The notes under the pieces are model-generated. The model ran no database searches, had not been told where the DNA came from, and saw only the letters and a list, made by a program, of their open reading frames with translations. DNA of 64,000 nucleotides from Caulobacter sp. BP25. Its GTDB lineage: Bacteria; Pseudomonadota; Alphaproteobacteria; Caulobacterales; Caulobacteraceae. The stretch covers positions 62,001-126,000 of the forward strand of contig NZ_PEGH01000009.1 in assembly GCF_002737755.1 (NCBI RefSeq). The letters run 5' to 3'. Within the stretch, counting starts at the first letter, position 1; each line of letters opens with the position of its first letter. Positions 38,434 through 47,602 of the stretch are shown piece after piece. The position numbers were made by a program, and so were the translations under genes.

Positions 38434-38858
38434 CTGAACTCTTCGGGATTCTAAGGCGCGGGGAGGCGCGAAAAAAAGAGCGAAGCCGCCACGGCCCTGA
38501 GGCGGCGGCTGTCTCATGCGAGCAAGGCCGACATCCTGTCAATGACGGTTGTCTAATGCCGGCGCCCGAAAATCTCCGCTCCGGAGCGGGCAGGCGGCGC
38601 CCTTAGGCAAGGTCGGGAATGTCTGGTTGTCTGCAGTCGTCGAGCCGGGATTCAAGATGTGAATGAGATTGCTTCGCATCCTGCTGCGTTGCGAAAGAAA
38701 GACCAGCAAGTCGGATAACTGAAAGCGAGGTTTTCTCGACTTTGTCGACAGCGACAAACCGTCCTTGCGAATACGGCAAAAATTTGATTGCCGGGGGTTC
38801 AAACCGGGCGCAGACTTGCTTTTGCTTCGTTCGCGAAGCCAACGATACGGAGGAACGT
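38434..38858. other. Divergent intergenic region, no gene recognised
   Basis: These 425 bp hold the promoters of fpr (minus) and the lipoprotein gene (plus). Local features are an AT-richer stretch around 38680-38790 with TTTGTCGACAGCGACAAAC (inverted GTCG/CGAC arms) and a good ribosome-binding site ACGGAGGAA before 38859. No known RNA motif is evident. Confidence 0.5.
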
Positions 38859-39278
38859 ATGCGGGTTTGGTTCGTAGGGGCCGCCGCGGCGGCCGGTTTA
38901 GTAGCGTTTGGTTTGGCCGGTTGCAGCGAAGGCGGCGCGAAGACGAAGGTCGCTCAAGCCAATCAGGTGGTCGTCGAGGCCACGCCAGTCACGGCCTCGG
39001 GCTGTGTCCGCCCCGTCGAGAACACCAACTGCCTGGTCGTGAAGGGCCGCGGTGGCGGCTATTACGACATCAGCACGGCCAGCCCAGCGCCGGATCTGTC
39101 CAAGGGCGTGGCGATCTCGCTGCGCGGCAAGGACCGGGGCAAGAACACCCAGTGCGGCCGGCAACTGACCGACGTGAAGTGGTCCTATCTGGGCATCCAG
39201 TGCGGCGCGACCCTGCCGTCGACGGCCTCGACCGCCACCGACAAGGACGCCAAGGGCAAGACCGAGAAGGCGGGGTAG
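38859..39278 (+). CDS. Predicted outer-membrane or periplasmic lipoprotein, unknown function
   Basis: 139 aa from the ATG at 38859, directly after ACGGAGGAA. Signal peptide MRVWFVGAAAAAGLVAFG ends in the lipobox LAGC (Cys ~22). The mature part has four cysteines (ASGCVRP, NTNCLVV, NTQCGRQ, GIQCGAT), likely forming two disulfides, and a charged Lys/Asp/Thr-rich tail. No family recognised; short cysteine-containing lipoproteins like this are common in Caulobacterales. Confidence 0.75.
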   Translation: MRVWFVGAAAAAGLVAFGLAGCSEGGAKTKVAQANQVVVEATPVTASGCVRPVENTNCLVVKGRGGGYYDISTASPAPDLSKGVAISLRGKDRGKNTQCGRQLTDVKWSYLGIQCGATLPSTASTATDKDAKGKTEKAG

Positions 39279-39288
39279 CTCCCCGTCG

Positions 39289-39489
39289 CTAGCTCTCGCC
39301 GGAGCCCGGATCGGTCCGGGTCTTCGGCGATCGGCTGCTGTCGGCCGCGCCTGGCGGCTCGGTCGCCGGACGGGGCGGCTGGCCTTCGGGCGAGTCGGCC
39401 CGCTGGTTCTCCTGCTCGACCTCCCGATTCGACGGGCGGCCGGATGGGGAGGGGCTGGGCGAGGGCGGTTGGCTGTTGATCGTGGGCAT
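39289..39489 (-). CDS. Possible small Pro/Ser-rich protein, 66 aa
   Basis: An open frame starting MPTINSQPPSPSPSPSGRPS and continuing with Glu/Pro/Arg-rich sequence, wholly disordered. No convincing ribosome-binding site is seen before the ATG at 39489. In high-GC DNA such a frame can occur by chance, so this is only a candidate. It would converge with the lipoprotein gene. Confidence 0.3.
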   Translation of the reverse strand: MPTINSQPPSPSPSPSGRPSNREVEQENQRADSPEGQPPRPATEPPGAADSSRSPKTRTDPGSGES

Positions 39490-39885
39490 GACGGAAGAAC
39501 GCCCGGCGGGAGCGTTCGATCCGAACCTGCTCGAAGGCTCGCAAGTCCCGCCTTCCTGGGCCTTGTGCCCGGGACTCATGTGTCGGCCGCGCCGCATTTC
39601 CTTTGTTTCTTGGCTTTTCGGCCGCGCCATACGGGCGTCGCCGCGCTGGCCGCCGACATGGGTCCTCGCCACGAGGGCGAGGAAGGCCACTTCTAGATCG
39701 CGGCGACTTTCCCCACCCCAAACCCCCTTCCATCGCGCAATCTCCCGCGCGCCGCTTGCCCGCCGCATTCGACCCTGCTAAATGGCGCGGCTCTGGCGAC
39801 AGAACATGGCGCGCCGAGGCTTCAAGCCTTCCGGCGCGCTGTCTGTCTCTGGATGTCCGTCGGCCCGAAAGGGCGGTCGGTCTGC
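39490..39885. other. Intergenic region before tRNA-Trp, no gene recognised
   Basis: Roughly 400 bp without a credible gene. It contains scattered palindromic GC segments such as GGCCGCGCC..TTTCGGCCGCGCC (39576-39626) and the phrase CTTGTGCCCGGGACTCATGTG, which resembles dispersed repeat debris. The promoter of the tRNA-secE-nusG unit should lie at its right end; GGCCCGAAAGGGC (39862-39873 zone) forms a small hairpin there. Confidence 0.4.
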
Positions 39886-39961
39886 AGGAGTGTAGCTCAG
39901 CTGGTAGAGCGTCGGTCTCCAAAACCGAAAGTCGTGGGTTCGAGTCCCCCCACTCCTGCCA
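39886..39961 (+). tRNA. tRNA-Trp (CCA anticodon)
   Basis: 76 nt with encoded CCA. Acceptor AGGAGTG/CACTCCT, D-arm GCTC..GAGC with AGCTGGTA, anticodon stem TCGGT/ACCGA with loop CTCCAAA (anticodon CCA), T-arm GTGGG-TTCGAGT-CCCCC with one T-C mismatch. The order tRNA-Trp, secE, nusG is the widespread arrangement, supporting the call. Confidence 0.97.
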
Positions 39962-40025
39962 CTATATGTTTCCGACGGGTCGCTCGAAGGCCCGCGCGTC
40001 TAAGAAAGTCGTGAGCTTCAAGAGC

Positions 40026-40343
40026 ATGGCCAGGAAACCGGGATCCAGCCCGTCCGCGATGAAGAACCGCGCCGCCAAGACGGCCGCGGCGATGTCGCCC
40101 GCCGGCGCCGCGACGGCGGGCGCAGCGCCCGCTGCCCCCAAGAAGCGCACCAGCCCGGTCCAGTTCTTCCGCGAAGTCCGCGCCGAGGCCCGCAAGATCA
40201 CCTGGACCACCCGCAAGGAGACCTGGATCACCTCGGTGATGGTCTTCATCATGGTGGTGATGGCGTCGCTGTTTTTCCTGGCGGTCGATGGCGCCCTGGG
40301 CTTTGGCGTGAACCAGCTTCTGAAGCTGGCCACCGCGAGATAA
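40026..40343 (+). CDS. secE: SecE, protein translocase subunit
   Basis: 105 aa from the ATG at 40026 (MARKPGSSPSAMKN); an in-frame ATG at 39966, immediately after the tRNA, would add 20 residues and cannot be excluded. The C-terminal part has the SecE signature PVQFFREVRAEARKITWTTRKE, then one transmembrane helix (VMVFIMVVMASLFFLAVDG). The N terminus is a basic Ala-rich extension. SecE stabilises SecY in the inner-membrane translocon. nusG starts 10 bp downstream. Confidence 0.92.
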   Translation: MARKPGSSPSAMKNRAAKTAAAMSPAGAATAGAAPAAPKKRTSPVQFFREVRAEARKITWTTRKETWITSVMVFIMVVMASLFFLAVDGALGFGVNQLLKLATAR

Positions 40344-40353
40344 GATAGAGACG

Positions 40354-40911
40354 ATGAGCACCGAAACCGCCTCGAACCCGAACCACAAGTGGTACATCGT
40401 CCACGCCTACTCGAACTTCGAGAAGAAGGTGGCCGAGAGCATCCGCGAGCAGGCCAAGAACCAGGGCCTGGAGGAGAACTTCTCCGAGATCCTGGTCCCG
40501 ACCGAGGATGTCGTCGAGATCCGCCGCGGCCGTAAGGTCAACGCCGAGCGCAAGTTCTTCCCGGGCTACGTCCTGGTGAAGATGAACCTCTCGGACGAAG
40601 CCTACCACCTGATCAAGAACACCCCGAAGGTCACGGGCTTCCTGGGCAGCGGCTCCAAGCCGATGCCGGTCTCCGAAAAGGAAGTCCAGCGCATCATCGG
40701 CACGATCGAGGAGGGCGTCGCCGCTCCGAAGTCCGTGGTGCTGTACGAGGTGGGCGAGAACGTTCGCGTCACCGACGGCCCGTTCGCCAGCTTCAACGGC
40801 GCTGTCGAATATGTGGACGAGGAAAAGGCCCGCCTGCGTGTCACCGTCTCGATCTTCGGCCGCGCGACCCCGGTCGAGCTGGAATACAACCAAGTTGAGA
40901 AGATCGCTTAA
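40354..40911 (+). CDS. nusG: NusG, transcription elongation/termination factor
   Basis: 185 aa. NGN domain: KWYIVHAYSNFEKKVAESI at the start, GRKVNAERKFFPGYVLVKM, and KVTGFLGSG. The C-terminal KOW domain reads GENVRVTDGPFASFNGAVEYVD. It binds RNA polymerase and Rho or ribosomal protein S10. In many bacteria rplK follows at once; here nusG is followed by a strong terminator and the rplK gene is 10.3 kb away. Confidence 0.97.
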   Translation: MSTETASNPNHKWYIVHAYSNFEKKVAESIREQAKNQGLEENFSEILVPTEDVVEIRRGRKVNAERKFFPGYVLVKMNLSDEAYHLIKNTPKVTGFLGSGSKPMPVSEKEVQRIIGTIEEGVAAPKSVVLYEVGENVRVTDGPFASFNGAVEYVDEEKARLRVTVSIFGRATPVELEYNQVEKIA

Positions 40912-40937
40912 GCGCTTTATCCGACCCGAAGCTTCGA

Positions 40938-40970
40938 AAGCCCCGCGCCCGCAAGGCGCGGGGCTTTTGC
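40938..40970 (+). terminator. Intrinsic terminator of secE-nusG
   Basis: Perfect 12-bp stem AAGCCCCGCGCC (40938-40949) with GGCGCGGGGCTT (40955-40966), CGCAA loop, followed by TTGCTTTG. This closes the tRNA-secE-nusG unit 27 bp after nusG. Confidence 0.88.
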
Positions 40971-40976
40971 TTTGCG

Positions 40977-41177
<201 letters not shown>

Positions 41178-41186
41178 CTACGGGCT

Positions 41187-41291
41187 AGAGCCCTTTCCGA
41201 TCTGATTGGATCAATCAGATCGGAAAGGGCTCTCATTCAAAATTTTAGAGCATTTTCCGATAACCGTTTCACACTTATCGGAAAATGCTCT
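41187..41291. repeat. Twin-hairpin element 2
   Basis: Hairpin 1: a 21-bp perfect stem (41187-41207 with 41213-41233), starting AGAGCCCTTTCCGATCTGAT, loop GGATC. Hairpin 2: a 17-bp perfect stem AGAGCATTTTCCGATAA (41247-41263 with 41275-41291), 11-nt loop. Both stems end in AGAGC and contain TTTCCGAT. It occupies the space between the VOC remnant and the end of the TonB receptor gene. Confidence 0.8.
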
Positions 41292-41344
41292 GGCGCTCGC
41301 GGACTCTTCAAAAGAGGCGTTCGTACCTTCCTTTGGAGGGAGCG

Positions 41345-44176
41345 CTAAAACCGACCGCGTACGCCAAACTTGATCGTGCGGCCATTGTACTTGGCGTAGT
41401 CCATGCGGGTCTTGCGACCGTCGCCGTATCGACCGCTGACGTCGTCGAAATAGTCATAGGTCAGCGCATTGGTCAGGTTCAGAGCATCGAGGCGCACCTC
41501 GATGCTGTCGTTGATCTTGTAGGTCGCATTGCCGTCCAGGAAGCCCACGCCGGAATGCCAGCGTTGAAGATCCGAGCCATTGTTGGTGGTCTCGATGATG
41601 TTCTTGGCCTTGTAGTTGTAGGACAGGCGCAGTCCGAACGGCCCCTTCTCGTAATAGCCCGTCAGGCTGTAGGAGTACTTCGGCACCGTGTTGACGTTCA
41701 GGATCTTCCCGCCTGTGGTCTTGTAGTCGTAGCCGGACGTGTTGACGTGGGTGAAGCTGGCTAGGGCGCCCAGGCCGCTCCAGATCCCCGGCAGGAAGTC
41801 GAACGACTGCTGGTAGGCCAGCTCGTAGCCGTCCAGCTTGATCGAGCCTTGATTATAGTAGGTGGCCAGGGTGATCGGCAGGCTGGGATCAACCTTGCCC
41901 GTCGCGGGGTTTTGGAAGATCGGCGCCAGGGCCGTGTCGGGCAGACCCAGCGACGAGAACGGCACGGTGGTCGTGGTCGAGACCGTGGTGTCCTTGAGCT
42001 CCTTCCAGAAGAAGCCGGCGCTCAGGATCCCGCCGCGACCGAAGTACCACTCGACGCCGGTGTCGTAGTTCGTCGAGGTCTGCGGCAGCAGGTCCGGATT
42101 CCCTGATGTGGCGCGCGTGTCGTAGATGTTCGGGATCACCGTATTGGCCGCGATGATCGACAGCGACGCACGGGTGATCGTCTTGCCCCACGACCCGCGC
42201 CAGATCAGCTTATCGGTCACGTCGTAGGCGAAGCTGGCAGACGGCAGAGTGTTCTTGTACGAGCCGTCCGCCTGGTTGGGCACATATGTTGTCACCGCGC
42301 CGTTGGTCTGCCGCAGATAGTTGTCGATGTGGGTGTTGGTCTCGGAATACCGCACGCCGACATTGACCCGCAGCTCGCGATCGAGAATCTCGCGCTTGAG
42401 GTCGCTCTGCACGAAGGCGGTCTTGATCTCCTCCTCGGCCCCAAAGCTGGCGTTGAAGTCGATCGGCGTGGCCTTGGCCGTGCCGATCGGATCAAAGGTG
42501 CTCATCACGTAGTCGCGACTGAACGTCGCCCACGCCTGCGGATAGCCCGAGCCGATCACCAGGTTGTCCAGCGGCACCTCGCGTAGCATCGCCGCGCGCA
42601 GGGCGGTCGCGCCCAGCGTGTTGATCTTGGCCGTCCCCGCCGCCGTGGCGTTGCGCTTGGTGGTGTTCTTGCGGGTCGAGACATATGAGAAGCCGCCCTT
42701 CAGGTGGCCTTCGACGCCAAACAGGCCGTAGTCCCAGTCGGCGAACAGCTTGGCGGTCTTTTCCTTGTCGATCTCGCGGCGCCAGTCGAAGCCGACGCCA
42801 AAGTCCTGGTAGTTGTTGGGGTTGGTGAAATCGACGCCTGGCGCCGACAGGCCCGGATAGACGTGGTCGTCGGTGTAGCCGATCGTGGTCGTTACGCCGT
42901 ACAGGTTCGCGATCAGGCGGTTGCCGGTGAAGTAGGCGTCGCTTTTGCTCAGGCTGCCTTGGGCCGTGACCTTCAGCTTGTCCGTCAGTTGATAGCTGGC
43001 GTCGAACGAAGCCAATTTGAACTCGGTTTGCGAGTTGTAGAAATAGCTTTCACCCAGATAGGACGTGTTGCCGAACGCGCCCTCCAGCAGGTTCGTGGCG
43101 GTGTCGAGGGTGACATTGATCGGCACCAGGCCGTTGTGCCCGGGCCCGCCCGCCTGAGCGGCCGTGTTGGTGGTCTTGGAGTTCCGGATCGGCAGGCCGA
43201 AGGTGTATTCGTCCAGCGAGTCTTGGAGCTTGGAATACAGGCCATCGACGCTGATGTTCAGCTTGTCGTTCTGATATTGCAGCGACCCGACCGCGCCCGT
43301 TCGCTCACGCGTGTTCTCGCCGCCATAGTAGCGGTAGAAGCGCGGCAGGTAGCCGTTCTCGATCTGCGCTTGGGTTAGGGAGCCGCGGTTATAGCGCGGA
43401 TCGGCGAAGTCCAGAGTGACCGCGAATGGCCCCTTGTTGGGCGACTGGCTGCCCAGGGCGTGGCTGTTGTAGCCGCCGGTCGCCTCGAAGCCTGAACGGT
43501 TGTTGACGCTCTTGGAGTGGGCGAGCGCGAACAGTGCGCCGAAATTGCCCCAGGTGTTGGAGATCAGCGCGAAGCCGGCCGGATCCAGGTGCTTGGACTT
43601 GTCGTTGTACGAGCCCACCACCTGATAGCGGATGTGGCGACCGGGGCTATCGAAGGGGCGCGGCGTCTGCAGATCGACGACGCCGCCGATCCCGCCTTCC
43701 TCCAGTTCGGCCAGCGGCGTCTTGTAGAAGTCCACCCGTCCGAACAGTTCCGAGGCGAAGACGTCATAGTTGAAGTCGCGCGACGAGCCGCCGACGTTGC
43801 TGGACGAGGTCGCGCGGACCGGCGCGCCGTTGATGGTGGTGACGTTGTAGTCCGAGCCGAGGCCGCGAATGGAGATACGCTGGCCTTCGTTCGAGGCGCC
43901 GTCACGACTCAGGTACACGCCCGGGATGCGCTGCAGGGCCTCGGCGACGTTGGCTTCTGGGAACTTGCCGATGTCTTCGGCCACAATGGAGTCCCGGACC
44001 ACGATCGCGTCCCGCTTCAGGTTCAGCGACTTTTGCAGCGACGACCGGAAGCCGGTGACCACCACCTCGTCGACGGTGTCCTGCCCCGCAGGCGCAACCG
44101 TCTGGGCCCAGGCTGTCGTCACGACGCCGCCTAAGCCTAACGCCAGCATCGTCGTCAACATCAGTTGCTTCTTCAT
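41345..44176 (-). CDS. TonB-dependent outer-membrane receptor
   Basis: 943 aa. Signal peptide MKKQLMLTTMLALGLGGVVT, cleavage after AWA. The plug domain starts DEVVVTGFRSSLQKSL and contains IVAEDIGKFPEANVAEALQRIPGV and the RGLGSDYNVTTINGA segment of the Caulobacter-type TonB receptor subfamily (TIGR01782). A 22-strand barrel follows, ending in TIKFGVRGRF with the terminal Phe expected for barrel insertion. By linkage to IclR, DUF2264 and kduI genes it probably takes up uronate-containing oligosaccharides; the substrate is inferred from context only. Confidence 0.93.
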   Translation of the reverse strand: MKKQLMLTTMLALGLGGVVTTAWAQTVAPAGQDTVDEVVVTGFRSSLQKSLNLKRDAIVVRDSIVAEDIGKFPEANVAEALQRIPGVYLSRDGASNEGQRISIRGLGSDYNVTTINGAPVRATSSSNVGGSSRDFNYDVFASELFGRVDFYKTPLAELEEGGIGGVVDLQTPRPFDSPGRHIRYQVVGSYNDKSKHLDPAGFALISNTWGNFGALFALAHSKSVNNRSGFEATGGYNSHALGSQSPNKGPFAVTLDFADPRYNRGSLTQAQIENGYLPRFYRYYGGENTRERTGAVGSLQYQNDKLNISVDGLYSKLQDSLDEYTFGLPIRNSKTTNTAAQAGGPGHNGLVPINVTLDTATNLLEGAFGNTSYLGESYFYNSQTEFKLASFDASYQLTDKLKVTAQGSLSKSDAYFTGNRLIANLYGVTTTIGYTDDHVYPGLSAPGVDFTNPNNYQDFGVGFDWRREIDKEKTAKLFADWDYGLFGVEGHLKGGFSYVSTRKNTTKRNATAAGTAKINTLGATALRAAMLREVPLDNLVIGSGYPQAWATFSRDYVMSTFDPIGTAKATPIDFNASFGAEEEIKTAFVQSDLKREILDRELRVNVGVRYSETNTHIDNYLRQTNGAVTTYVPNQADGSYKNTLPSASFAYDVTDKLIWRGSWGKTITRASLSIIAANTVIPNIYDTRATSGNPDLLPQTSTNYDTGVEWYFGRGGILSAGFFWKELKDTTVSTTTTVPFSSLGLPDTALAPIFQNPATGKVDPSLPITLATYYNQGSIKLDGYELAYQQSFDFLPGIWSGLGALASFTHVNTSGYDYKTTGGKILNVNTVPKYSYSLTGYYEKGPFGLRLSYNYKAKNIIETTNNGSDLQRWHSGVGFLDGNATYKINDSIEVRLDALNLTNALTYDYFDDVSGRYGDGRKTRMDYAKYNGRTIKFGVRGRF

Positions 44177-44558
44177 TTTTCCCTCCCCTGGCGGCGTGCT
44201 TCGCCGCGCAACTTCCCCAAGCCCTCTCCAAACAAGCGTTTTGAGGGGGCGGCTCCGCCAATCGGCGGCGCGTTTCGAAAATCGAGAACAGGCGCCTTCA
44301 AGGCGCCGAGGCGGCTAAGGCCGCCTTGCGGGTCCAGGCATGTTTCCTCACGTCCGAGCTTTTCGCTTCTGACGTCAGGCGTAACACATAGAGAAGCGAT
44401 GCAACATATATAGGAACATCATTTGTATGATTTTTAGCGCCGCCCCGCGCTTCAGCGAACGTTGTTGCGCGTTGGCAACATAAAATCGCCTCTCGGACAT
44501 GAGCAGGCAGGACGCGCGGTCGGCCGCTGCGCCCTGAAAGACAGACTCAAAGGCTGTT
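44177..44558. other. Leader/promoter region of the TonB receptor gene
   Basis: 382 bp without a gene between iclR and the receptor gene. It contains GGCGCCTTCAAGGCGCC (44291-44307) and GCGGCTAAGGCCGC hairpins, which would sit in the receptor mRNA leader, and an AT-rich stretch with ACATATATAGGAAC at 44403-44416 suitable for a promoter. No operator can be assigned. Confidence 0.45.
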
Positions 44559-45359
44559 TCAGCGGTAGCCGAACTCAGCGCTGATTTTCTGAGTGGTTTC
44601 CTTGACGTAGGCCGCGACGGTCTCGATCCGTGCGTCGTCCATGTACTGAGCGACCGAGGACACCGAGACGGCGGCGACAATCTTGCCGCCTATGTCACGA
44701 ATGGGCGCGGCGACGCACCGGATATGATCCTCGTTCTCGTCGAGATCCAGCGCGTAGCCGAGGGCGCGATAGCGCGCCATCACCTCCAGCCACTGGCGCA
44801 GGTCGTAACGATAGCGCGGGAATGCGGCCGCCTCGCGCAGAAAGACTTCGCGCAGGACATCTTCGCTCTCGTCCATCAGCAGCGCCTTGCCCAGGCCCGT
44901 GTGGCGCAAAGGCTGGCGCTCGCCGACAACGCAGCGCACCTCGATGCGGCGCGTGCCGGGGATCTTGTCGATATAGTGGACCTGGTTGCGCTCGAGCACG
45001 CCCAGATTGACCGTATCGCCGGTGTCGATTGACAGCTGGCGCAGGTGATCGTGGCTGACGCGGGTCAAGGTGATCTGCTGCGAAGCCGCGTATCCCAGCT
45101 CCAGCAGCTTGGTCCCCAGCGCATAGCCCTCGCGCGGCGAGAATGACAGGAAGCCAGCCTCAACCAGGGTCGAGGCCAAGCGGTGGACTGTCGTTTTGTT
45201 CAAGTCCAGCGACTTGGCCATCTTGCCGAGCGAGTTGTCGCCCTTGGCCACCCGACTGAGCACCTCCAGCCCCTTGAACAGGGTTTGGGCGCCCACGTTC
45301 GTCCGCGCCGAAGAGGCCTCATCCGCTTCCGTCGGGGCGTAGTCGTTCATCATAGCCAT
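44559..45359 (-). CDS. IclR-family transcriptional regulator (KdgR-like)
   Basis: 266 aa. Residues 25-90 form the winged helix: TLFKGLEVLSRVAKGDNSLG, SLDLNKTTVHRLASTLVEAGFL. The effector domain (100-260) shows GDTVNLGVLERNQVHYIDKI, RHTGLGKALLMD and IRCVAAPIRDIGGKIVAAVSV, the IclR signature. KdgR, an IclR member, represses pectin and uronate genes and responds to 2-keto-3-deoxygluconate; the neighbouring kduI makes this function likely. Confidence 0.88.
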   Translation of the reverse strand: MAMMNDYAPTEADEASSARTNVGAQTLFKGLEVLSRVAKGDNSLGKMAKSLDLNKTTVHRLASTLVEAGFLSFSPREGYALGTKLLELGYAASQQITLTRVSHDHLRQLSIDTGDTVNLGVLERNQVHYIDKIPGTRRIEVRCVVGERQPLRHTGLGKALLMDESEDVLREVFLREAAAFPRYRYDLRQWLEVMARYRALGYALDLDENEDHIRCVAAPIRDIGGKIVAAVSVSSVAQYMDDARIETVAAYVKETTQKISAEFGYR

Positions 45360-45458
45360 TCACGCAGGACCCGCCGCGACATTGCCGCAGGCCGTACCGA
45401 ATAGTGATACGATACGAGCTGAAAAATGCAACGGCCCGTGGTGGACGGCCATTCCGTT

Positions 45459-46712
45459 TCAGTAGTCGACGGGGTAGTCTTTCTGGAACGGCCGCCCCGC
45501 GAAGGCCAGCTTCTGCGTCCAGGGCTGAGCAGGCGCGGTCCAGTAGCTGTCGGTCGCGGGCAACCCCAGGGCCAGGAAGCCCTCGGTCGTGATGTACATG
45601 CTTCCGTTGTTCGAATACCAGTCGCCGAGCGCGGGGTTGTGGCCGGCGAAGCCGATCGTCAGGAAGCCGCCCTTGAAGTTGCTCTCATGGCGGAAGATGG
45701 CCTTGTGCACGGCCGTCAGGGCGGATCGAACCTGCCCCTCCGACAACTTGGTCGGCAGCTGCTTTCGCAAGGACAGCAGCGCTAGCGGCTGGAACGCCGC
45801 GGTGCGATAGGTCAGCGACCGACCGAACGGCGGGAAGGTCCCTTCCGGCGAGACAAACCGCTCCAGGTGCTCGGCGTAACGCTGAGCGCGCTTGACGGCC
45901 AGCTCGCGCCATTTCGTCAGATTGTCCTTCCAGAACGGCGCCTTGTTGGCCTCCATGATCTCCAGCACCTGGATCATCATCGGATGCATGACGAAGGCGT
46001 TGTAGTAGTCGAAGTGGAAGCTCGCCCCGTCCTTGATCCAGCCGTCGCCCACGTACCAGTCGTTGATCGCCCGCACGGCGGCGTTGAGGCGCAGCGGATC
46101 GGCTTCCTCGCCGATCTGCAACAGAAAGGCCTCGTTCATCGCCGCGAAGAGCAGCCAGTTACTGATCGGCGGATTGAACCGCCGCGCCCCTTTGATCTCC
46201 TCGACGATGCGCTTCTTGGTCGTCGCGTCCAGGGGCTCCCACAGAGCCTTGGGCGCGCGCAACAGGGCCTGGGTGAAGTAGGCGGAGTCGACCAGCGCTT
46301 GGCCGTGAATCCGCCAGGTCAGGTAGTCGGGGCTCTTGGGATCGACCGAATGAGCGTAGGCCTGTAGCGCCTGTTCGGCGAGCCGCTTGCGAACCTTGCC
46401 CTCGGCGGTGTCGTCCTCGGGCAGGGCCAGCCAGGGCGACAGCCCAGAGATCATCCGTCCGAAGCACTCCAGATAGGCCACGCTAGGATCGCGCCCATCC
46501 CAGGTGGGGCTGAGCTCCAGCAGGAAGGTCTTCTTCAGCTCGCCCTTCGACATGGCTGACAGGACCGGGCTGGCGATCTTCTCCAGCAGGCCGGCCATGT
46601 AGGCGCGGTCGTCGATCTGAGCGGGAGTCGGCTTGGCGGCCTCGGCCGCGCCGCCGGCGCCCAGGGACGCTGCGCCGACTAGGGCCGCCTTCATAAAGTC
46701 GCGCTTATGCAT
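45459..46712 (-). CDS. DUF2264 protein, exported, glycan-related
   Basis: 417 aa. N terminus MHKRDFMKAALVGAASLGAG, ending AEA, looks like a Tat-type signal (KR instead of RR). The rest is helical with aromatic-rich motifs of the DUF2264 family: YLECFGRMISGLSPWLALPED, DPKSPDYLTWRIHGQALVDSAYF, FHFDYYNAFVMHPMMIQVL, and a final VDY. The alpha/alpha-barrel pattern suggests a glycoside hydrolase or lyase. It lies 32 bp after kduI on the same strand, so both probably share a transcript. Confidence 0.75.
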   Translation of the reverse strand: MHKRDFMKAALVGAASLGAGGAAEAAKPTPAQIDDRAYMAGLLEKIASPVLSAMSKGELKKTFLLELSPTWDGRDPSVAYLECFGRMISGLSPWLALPEDDTAEGKVRKRLAEQALQAYAHSVDPKSPDYLTWRIHGQALVDSAYFTQALLRAPKALWEPLDATTKKRIVEEIKGARRFNPPISNWLLFAAMNEAFLLQIGEEADPLRLNAAVRAINDWYVGDGWIKDGASFHFDYYNAFVMHPMMIQVLEIMEANKAPFWKDNLTKWRELAVKRAQRYAEHLERFVSPEGTFPPFGRSLTYRTAAFQPLALLSLRKQLPTKLSEGQVRSALTAVHKAIFRHESNFKGGFLTIGFAGHNPALGDWYSNNGSMYITTEGFLALGLPATDSYWTAPAQPWTQKLAFAGRPFQKDYPVDY

Positions 46713-46744
46713 ATTTCACCCTCCCCAATTTCGCCGCCCCGCCC

Positions 46745-47602
46745 TCACTGTAGCTGGCAGATGTCGAGCGCATTCATGTCGTGATAGTCGAGGTTCTCGC
46801 CGCCCATCGCCCAGATAAAAGCGTAGCTGCCGGCGCCAACGCCGCAATGGACTGACCAGGGCGGGCAGATCACGGCCTGCTCGTTGTCGACCACGAGGCT
46901 TCGGGTCGCGTCAGGCTCGCCCATGAAATGGACCACTCGCCCCTTCTCGGCGAAGCGGAAATAGAAATAGGCCTCCGACCGGCGGTCGTGCAGATGCGGT
47001 GGCATGGTGTTCCACACGCTGCCGGGCTGCAGGACGGTCAAGCCCAACAGCAGCTGCGCCGAGGCGCAGACGCCCGGCACGACCAGCTGATGAATGATCC
47101 GGTGATTGGCGGTCTCGCGCGCCCCCCGTTCCAGCGGGATGGCGGTCGTCGTGGACACCAACTTGGTCTCGAAGGTGGCGTGGGCAGGCGTCGAGGCCAG
47201 GTAGAAGCGCGCCGGCCGCGCCGGGTCGACATTTTCGAACCGGATGTCGACGGCGCCCCGCGCGATATAGAGAGCGTCCAGGGGCTCAAGAACGAAGCTC
47301 CGCCCGTCCACCCTGACGCATCCGGCGCCGTCCGCGATATTGACGACGCCCATCTCCCGGCTCGCGAGAAACGGCTGCCCCTCTTGGGAGGGCGGTTCGG
47401 CGATAGCGGAAAGCGCCAGGGCCTCGCCCAGCGGCGCGGCGCCGCCGATCACGAGGCGCTCCTGATGCAGGTAGTTGAGCCTGATCGCGCCGGGGAGGAA
47501 CAGATCTTCGATCAGGTACCGATCACGTAGGTCCTGATTGCTGGCGCCAACCATCGCGCTGGGATGCGTGGCGTAGAAGACCTTGTTGTAATCCAAGCGC
47601 AA
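46745..47602 (-). CDS. kduI: 5-dehydro-4-deoxy-D-glucuronate isomerase
   Basis: 285 aa, close to the usual KduI length. The double beta-barrel cupin shows the metal ligands in [15 protein letters not shown], plus [27 protein letters not shown] and the C-terminal [14 protein letters not shown], all typical for KduI. It converts 5-keto-4-deoxyuronate, released from pectin or other uronans by lyases, to 3-deoxy-D-glycero-2,5-hexodiulosonate. The partner kduD is not in the window. Confidence 0.93.
   Translation of the reverse strand: MRLDYNKVFYATHPSAMVGASNQDLRDRYLIEDLFLPGAIRLNYLHQERLVIGGAAPLGEALALSAIAEPPSQEGQPFLASREMGVVNIADGAGCVRVDGRSFVLEPLDALYIARGAVDIRFENVDPARPARFYLASTPAHATFETKLVSTTTAIPLERGARETANHRIIHQLVVPGVCASAQLLLGLTVLQPGSVWNTMPPHLHDRRSEAYFYFRFAEKGRVVHFMGEPDATRSLVVDNEQAVICPPWSVHCGVGAGSYAFIWAMGGENLDYHDMNALDICQLQ

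Noticed and set aside
38790..38815. T-loop-like sequence (GGGTTCAAACC) suggesting a tRNA or tmRNA fragment
   Set aside because: The flanking bases do not form a T-stem, and no acceptor, D-arm or anticodon arm is present.
39603..40025. Long N-terminal extension of SecE running back through tRNA-Trp
   Set aside because: The frame is open by chance through the tRNA gene; SecE proteins start just before the basic region, so ATG 40026 (or at most 39966) is used.
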